From: Glycocaulis albus
Lineage (GTDB): Bacteria > Pseudomonadota > Alphaproteobacteria > Caulobacterales > Maricaulaceae
DNA: 64,000 nt
Assembly: GCF_014639075.1 (NCBI RefSeq)
Contig: NZ_BMFS01000003.1
Coordinates: forward strand, 226,761 to 290,760
Direction: 5' to 3'
A program made the translations under genes and the position numbers. A model generated the notes under the pieces. It was not told where the DNA came from and did no database searches. It saw only the letters and a program-made list of their open reading frames with translations. Each line of letters opens with the position of its first letter. The first letter of the stretch is position 1. This document shows, one piece after another, positions 61,593 through 64,000 of the stretch.

Positions 61593-63101
61593 CTACCCCA
61601 TGGTCGGGATGATGAAGGACTGGTCGGTGACCTCGCCGGTGGGCCAGCGCTGGGTGACGGTCTTGATCTTGGTGAAGAAGCGCACCCCTTCCATGCCATG
61701 CTGGTTGGCATCGCCAAAGGCCGAGCGCTTCCAGCCACCAAAGGTATGGTAGGCGACCGGCACCGGGATCGGCACATTGATGCCGACCATGCCGACATTC
61801 ACCTTCGCGGCAAACTCGCGCGCGGCCAGGCCATTGCGCGTGAATATCGCAACGCCATTGCCGTACTGGTGTTCGCTGGGCAGGCGCGCGGCTTCTTCCA
61901 GGTCTTTCGCCCGCACGATCTGCAATACCGGGCCGAAGATTTCTTCCCGATAGGAGCGCATGTCCGGGCGCACGCGGTCAAAGAGTGACGGGCCGACGAA
62001 GAAGCCCTTCTCATGGCCCTGCAGCTCGAAGCCGCGGCCATCGATGAGAAGCTCGGCGCCCTCTTTCACGCCCATTTCGATATAGCTCTCGATGCGCGCC
62101 TTGTGAGCGGCGGTGACTACGGGACCGTAAATGGCATCCGGATCGAGGGAGTGGCCGGGGCTCAGCTTCTCGATTTCCGGGATCAGCGCCTCGATCAGCC
62201 TGTTGGCCGTGTCTTCACCGACCGGCACCGCCACCGGCAAGGCCATGCAGCGCTCGCCCGCCGAGCCGAAGGCGGAACCCACCAGATCCTTGACCACCTG
62301 ATCCATGTCGGCGTCGGGCATGACGATGCCGTGGTTCTTCGCGCCGCCCATGGCCTGAACGCGCTTGCCGTTCTCTGCGCCCTTCACATAGACATACTGG
62401 GCGATGTCGGAGGAACCGACAAAGCTGACGGCCTTGACGTCCGGGTGCTCAAGGATCGCATCGACCACTTCCTTGTCGCCATGGACGACGTTCAGCACGC
62501 CGTCGGGCAGGCCCGCCTCGCGCATCAGCTCGGCCAGGCGCACCGGCACGGACGGATCGCGCTCGGAGGGTTTGAGGATGAAGGCATTGCCGCAGGCAAT
62601 GGCGACGCCAAACATCCACATCGGGATCATGGCCGGAAAATTGAACGGGGTAATGCCGGCAACCACGCCCAGAGGCTGGCGCATGGAATAGACATCAATG
62701 CCGGGGCCTGCGCCTTCGGTATATTCGCCTTTCAGGAGGTGGGGCACACCGCAAGCAAACTCGATAACCTCCAGCCCGCGCTGGATATCGCCCTTGGCAT
62801 CGGCCACGACCTTGCCGTGCTCTGATGCCAGCAGGCGGGCGAGCTCTTCCATATTCTCTTCCACCAGGGCCTTGAAGCGGAAGAGAACGCGGGCACGGCG
62901 CTGCGGATTGGTGGCAGCCCAGGAGAGCTGGGCTTCCTTGGCGATCTCCACCGCGTGGGCGAGCTCGGCCCTGGTGGCGAGTGGCACGCGCGCCTGCACT
63001 TCGCCGGCGCTCGGATCGAACACATCGCCGAAGCGGTCTGAATTGCCGGTTTCGTGCCGGCCCTTGATGACATGCGGGATGATACGGATATCGGCGCTCA
63101 T
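61593..63101 (-). CDS. mmsA: CoA-acylating methylmalonate-semialdehyde dehydrogenase
   Basis: A 502-residue aldehyde dehydrogenase that makes propionyl-CoA in valine and inositol breakdown. FNFPAMIPMWMFGVAIACGN, VGSSDIAQYVYVKGAENGKR and the active-site Cys in GSAFGSAGERCMALPVAV identify the MmsA group. The basal start is 63101 (MSADIRIIP) with a perfect AGGAGG; longer reading upstream is not coding. No valine-degradation partners are adjacent. Confidence 0.94.
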   Translation of the reverse strand: MSADIRIIPHVIKGRHETGNSDRFGDVFDPSAGEVQARVPLATRAELAHAVEIAKEAQLSWAATNPQRRARVLFRFKALVEENMEELARLLASEHGKVVADAKGDIQRGLEVIEFACGVPHLLKGEYTEGAGPGIDVYSMRQPLGVVAGITPFNFPAMIPMWMFGVAIACGNAFILKPSERDPSVPVRLAELMREAGLPDGVLNVVHGDKEVVDAILEHPDVKAVSFVGSSDIAQYVYVKGAENGKRVQAMGGAKNHGIVMPDADMDQVVKDLVGSAFGSAGERCMALPVAVPVGEDTANRLIEALIPEIEKLSPGHSLDPDAIYGPVVTAAHKARIESYIEMGVKEGAELLIDGRGFELQGHEKGFFVGPSLFDRVRPDMRSYREEIFGPVLQIVRAKDLEEAARLPSEHQYGNGVAIFTRNGLAAREFAAKVNVGMVGINVPIPVPVAYHTFGGWKRSAFGDANQHGMEGVRFFTKIKTVTQRWPTGEVTDQSFIIPTMG

Positions 63102-63207
63102 GGCTTGTGTCCTCCTTGCGGCAGGGCTGAAGCCAGCCCGCCCCTTGTCGTGTCTGGCGACGGGATTAAAGGGTGAAGCGGCGAGTGTCGAGGCGTGCGA
63201 AGCGGCA

Positions 63208-63648
63208 CTAGCGGGTGAATTCCAGCGGCCCGCTGTGCGCCGCTGTCCCGGCAAGCCGGTCAGCGCGGGTGTAAACGCCGGCCCACAGCTCATTACCTGC
63301 CGCGTCGAGGAGCGCCAGCCTTGCGCGGTGTTCGGGTTCAATCACCCAGCGCGCAGCGTTTTCAAGCCCGTGCGGACAATCACCTGATGCGATGGCTTCG
63401 CCTTCCAGCGCATCGCCGGAAAGAACCAGTCCGCATGTCCCGGTTCGCCATGCGCCGGTGATCTGGTCTGCCGCGAGCGGAGAAACCATGCCGGAAATGC
63501 GGACCATCTGCGCAGGTAAAATCCGGTTGGGCGGCGGCCGCGATTCCCGGTCAAGGAAGGCGGTGGGCTCATCAGGCGGCGTCTGTGCGCAGCCGGGAAG
63601 GGTTGTCGTGGAAAGGACACAGGCAGCAAGCAAGTGGCGGAGGGTCAT
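63208..63648 (-). CDS. Inh/AprI-like lipoprotein
   Basis: A 146-residue lipoprotein (VLSTTTLPGC, Cys near 20). The mature part has the beta-barrel pattern of Inh-type protease inhibitors: ITGAWRTGTCGLVLS, ASGDCPHGLENAARWVIEPE and ARLALLDAAGNELWAG, with the usual Cys pair. Inh proteins block serralysin-type metalloproteases in the periplasm. It diverges from the disrupted secreted-protein gene. Confidence 0.6.
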   Translation of the reverse strand: MTLRHLLAACVLSTTTLPGCAQTPPDEPTAFLDRESRPPPNRILPAQMVRISGMVSPLAADQITGAWRTGTCGLVLSGDALEGEAIASGDCPHGLENAARWVIEPEHRARLALLDAAGNELWAGVYTRADRLAGTAAHSGPLEFTR

Positions 63649-63756
63649 TATGAAAATGTTTGTTAGCGGGGTTTTTCGGCCTAACCTTACGCCAAGGCAG
63701 TCCGATGTCTAAGCTGCTTTTCGGACCTGCATGACAACAATCAAGGGGAAGTTCCG

Positions 63757-63931
63757 ATGATCAAAGGGATCAAGACGAGCCTTTATGCCGCGGCCTCTGC
63801 CAGCACGCTCGCACTGGCGATGACCGCGCCGTCAGCTGCCATTCCGTATCGCGATGATGTGGGTGATGAGGGCGCACAGGCCTTTGCCGCCGAATGGGAC
63901 GGCGTCATCCAGATATTCATGTGGAACCGGA
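63757..63931 (+). pseudogene. Secreted protein gene truncated by an IS element
   Basis: After an ATG at 63757 with GGGGAAG upstream, the ORF encodes a signal peptide (LYAAASASTLALAMTAPSAA) and a mature start IPYRDDVGDEGAQAFAAEWD. It then runs into the end of an IS5-type transposase gene near 63930, so the native C-terminus is lost or lies beyond the element. The last few residues (RAWTHKL) are read-through. The family cannot be named; the start is reminiscent of secreted trypsin-like proteins (weak). Confidence 0.6.
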
Positions 63932-64000
63932 TTAGGGCGTGGACTCATAAGCTCTGACCCAGAGTCTTGCTGATGCGAGTGCGATGGCGGCCAGGAAGTT
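63932..64000 (-). mobile_element. IS5-family element, end of transposase gene (continues past window)
   Basis: On the minus strand the last 22 codons of a transposase read NFLAAIALASARLWVRAYES then TP and a stop (63932-63934). This matches the C-terminus of IS5/IS427-like transposases as I remember it. The element boundary is close to GGATTAGGGCGTGG. The rest of the element lies beyond base 64000. Confidence 0.65.

Noticed and set aside
63932..63957. RAWTHKL end as the native C-terminus of the secreted protein
   Set aside because: These codons overlap the conserved 3' end of the transposase gene on the other strand, so they are read-through into the IS.

Overview
GC-rich chromosomal DNA from an alphaproteobacterium, most likely of the Caulobacterales/Maricaulales (Maricaulis, Oceanicaulis or Glycocaulis relatives). 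The clues are the block rho-hemJ-hemH-hemE | gap | PPSR-maf-aroE-coaE-dnaQ-secB, a full CtrA-type site (TTAA-N7-TTAA) and GANTC (CcrM) sites in the gap, a TonB receptor of the Xanthomonas/Caulobacter type, and typical alphaproteobacterial sets (rpoH-carD-fdxA-S4-helicase; cobS-cobT-J domain-bolA). The gap at 5614-6166 is the predicted replication origin. Genes to its left run on the minus strand and those to its right mostly on the plus strand, so transcription leads away from it.

Layout. 1-5613: end of a dienelactone hydrolase, a GST, rho and late haem genes. 6167-15423: origin-linked housekeeping genes (PPSR to dnaQ, translationally coupled by 4-base overlaps; secB; Tim44-like, mltA, Smr, queG, hslU). 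15519-19005: L,D-transpeptidase, two response regulators, SDR, GAF protein, tRNA-Arg(CCU). 19091-25007: a secreted phosphoesterase divergent from a TonB receptor whose promoter carries an eight-unit 11-bp Pho-box-like array, then a compact metal-handling cluster. 25082-31097: SNase-like lipoprotein, rpoH, carD, fdxA, S4 protein, Suv3-like helicase. 31216-39666: vapBC, DUF3108, rpmB, amidohydrolase, and cobT/cobS split by a Phd/PIN toxin-antitoxin pair, J-domain protein and bolA. 39823-48988: acyl-CoA dehydrogenase, asd, mdh, zapE with a 34-residue membrane peptide, phosphatase, acs, creatininase-like protein, CDF transporter. 49034-64000: GST, ABC exporter with a Cys/His uORF leader, GNAT, ccdAB, DEAD-box helicase, folP, CpcT/CpeT-like protein, GntR regulator, dapF, S9 peptidase, HepT/MntA, mmsA, an Inh-like lipoprotein and a secreted-protein gene cut by an IS5-family element at the window edge.

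Best candidate for an undescribed system: 23136-25007. A secreted Cys/His-rich small protein ends in a polyproline run just before its stop. An anti-Shine-Dalgarno sequence directly after that stop can pair with the SD of the next gene. Downstream lie a beta-barrel protein, a MerP-like periplasmic HMA protein and a MerT-like membrane protein. The first gene resembles copper-responsive regulatory ORFs (CutF/CruR type), so the locus may be a metal-sensing, translationally controlled MerTP-like transport unit with no merA or merR nearby. Also notable are the Pho-box array, the origin, four toxin-antitoxin modules (three with TTG-initiated toxins), and small coupled ORFs upstream of zapE and of a GST.

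Functions are read from motifs, length, context and recalled family features; no database search was possible.
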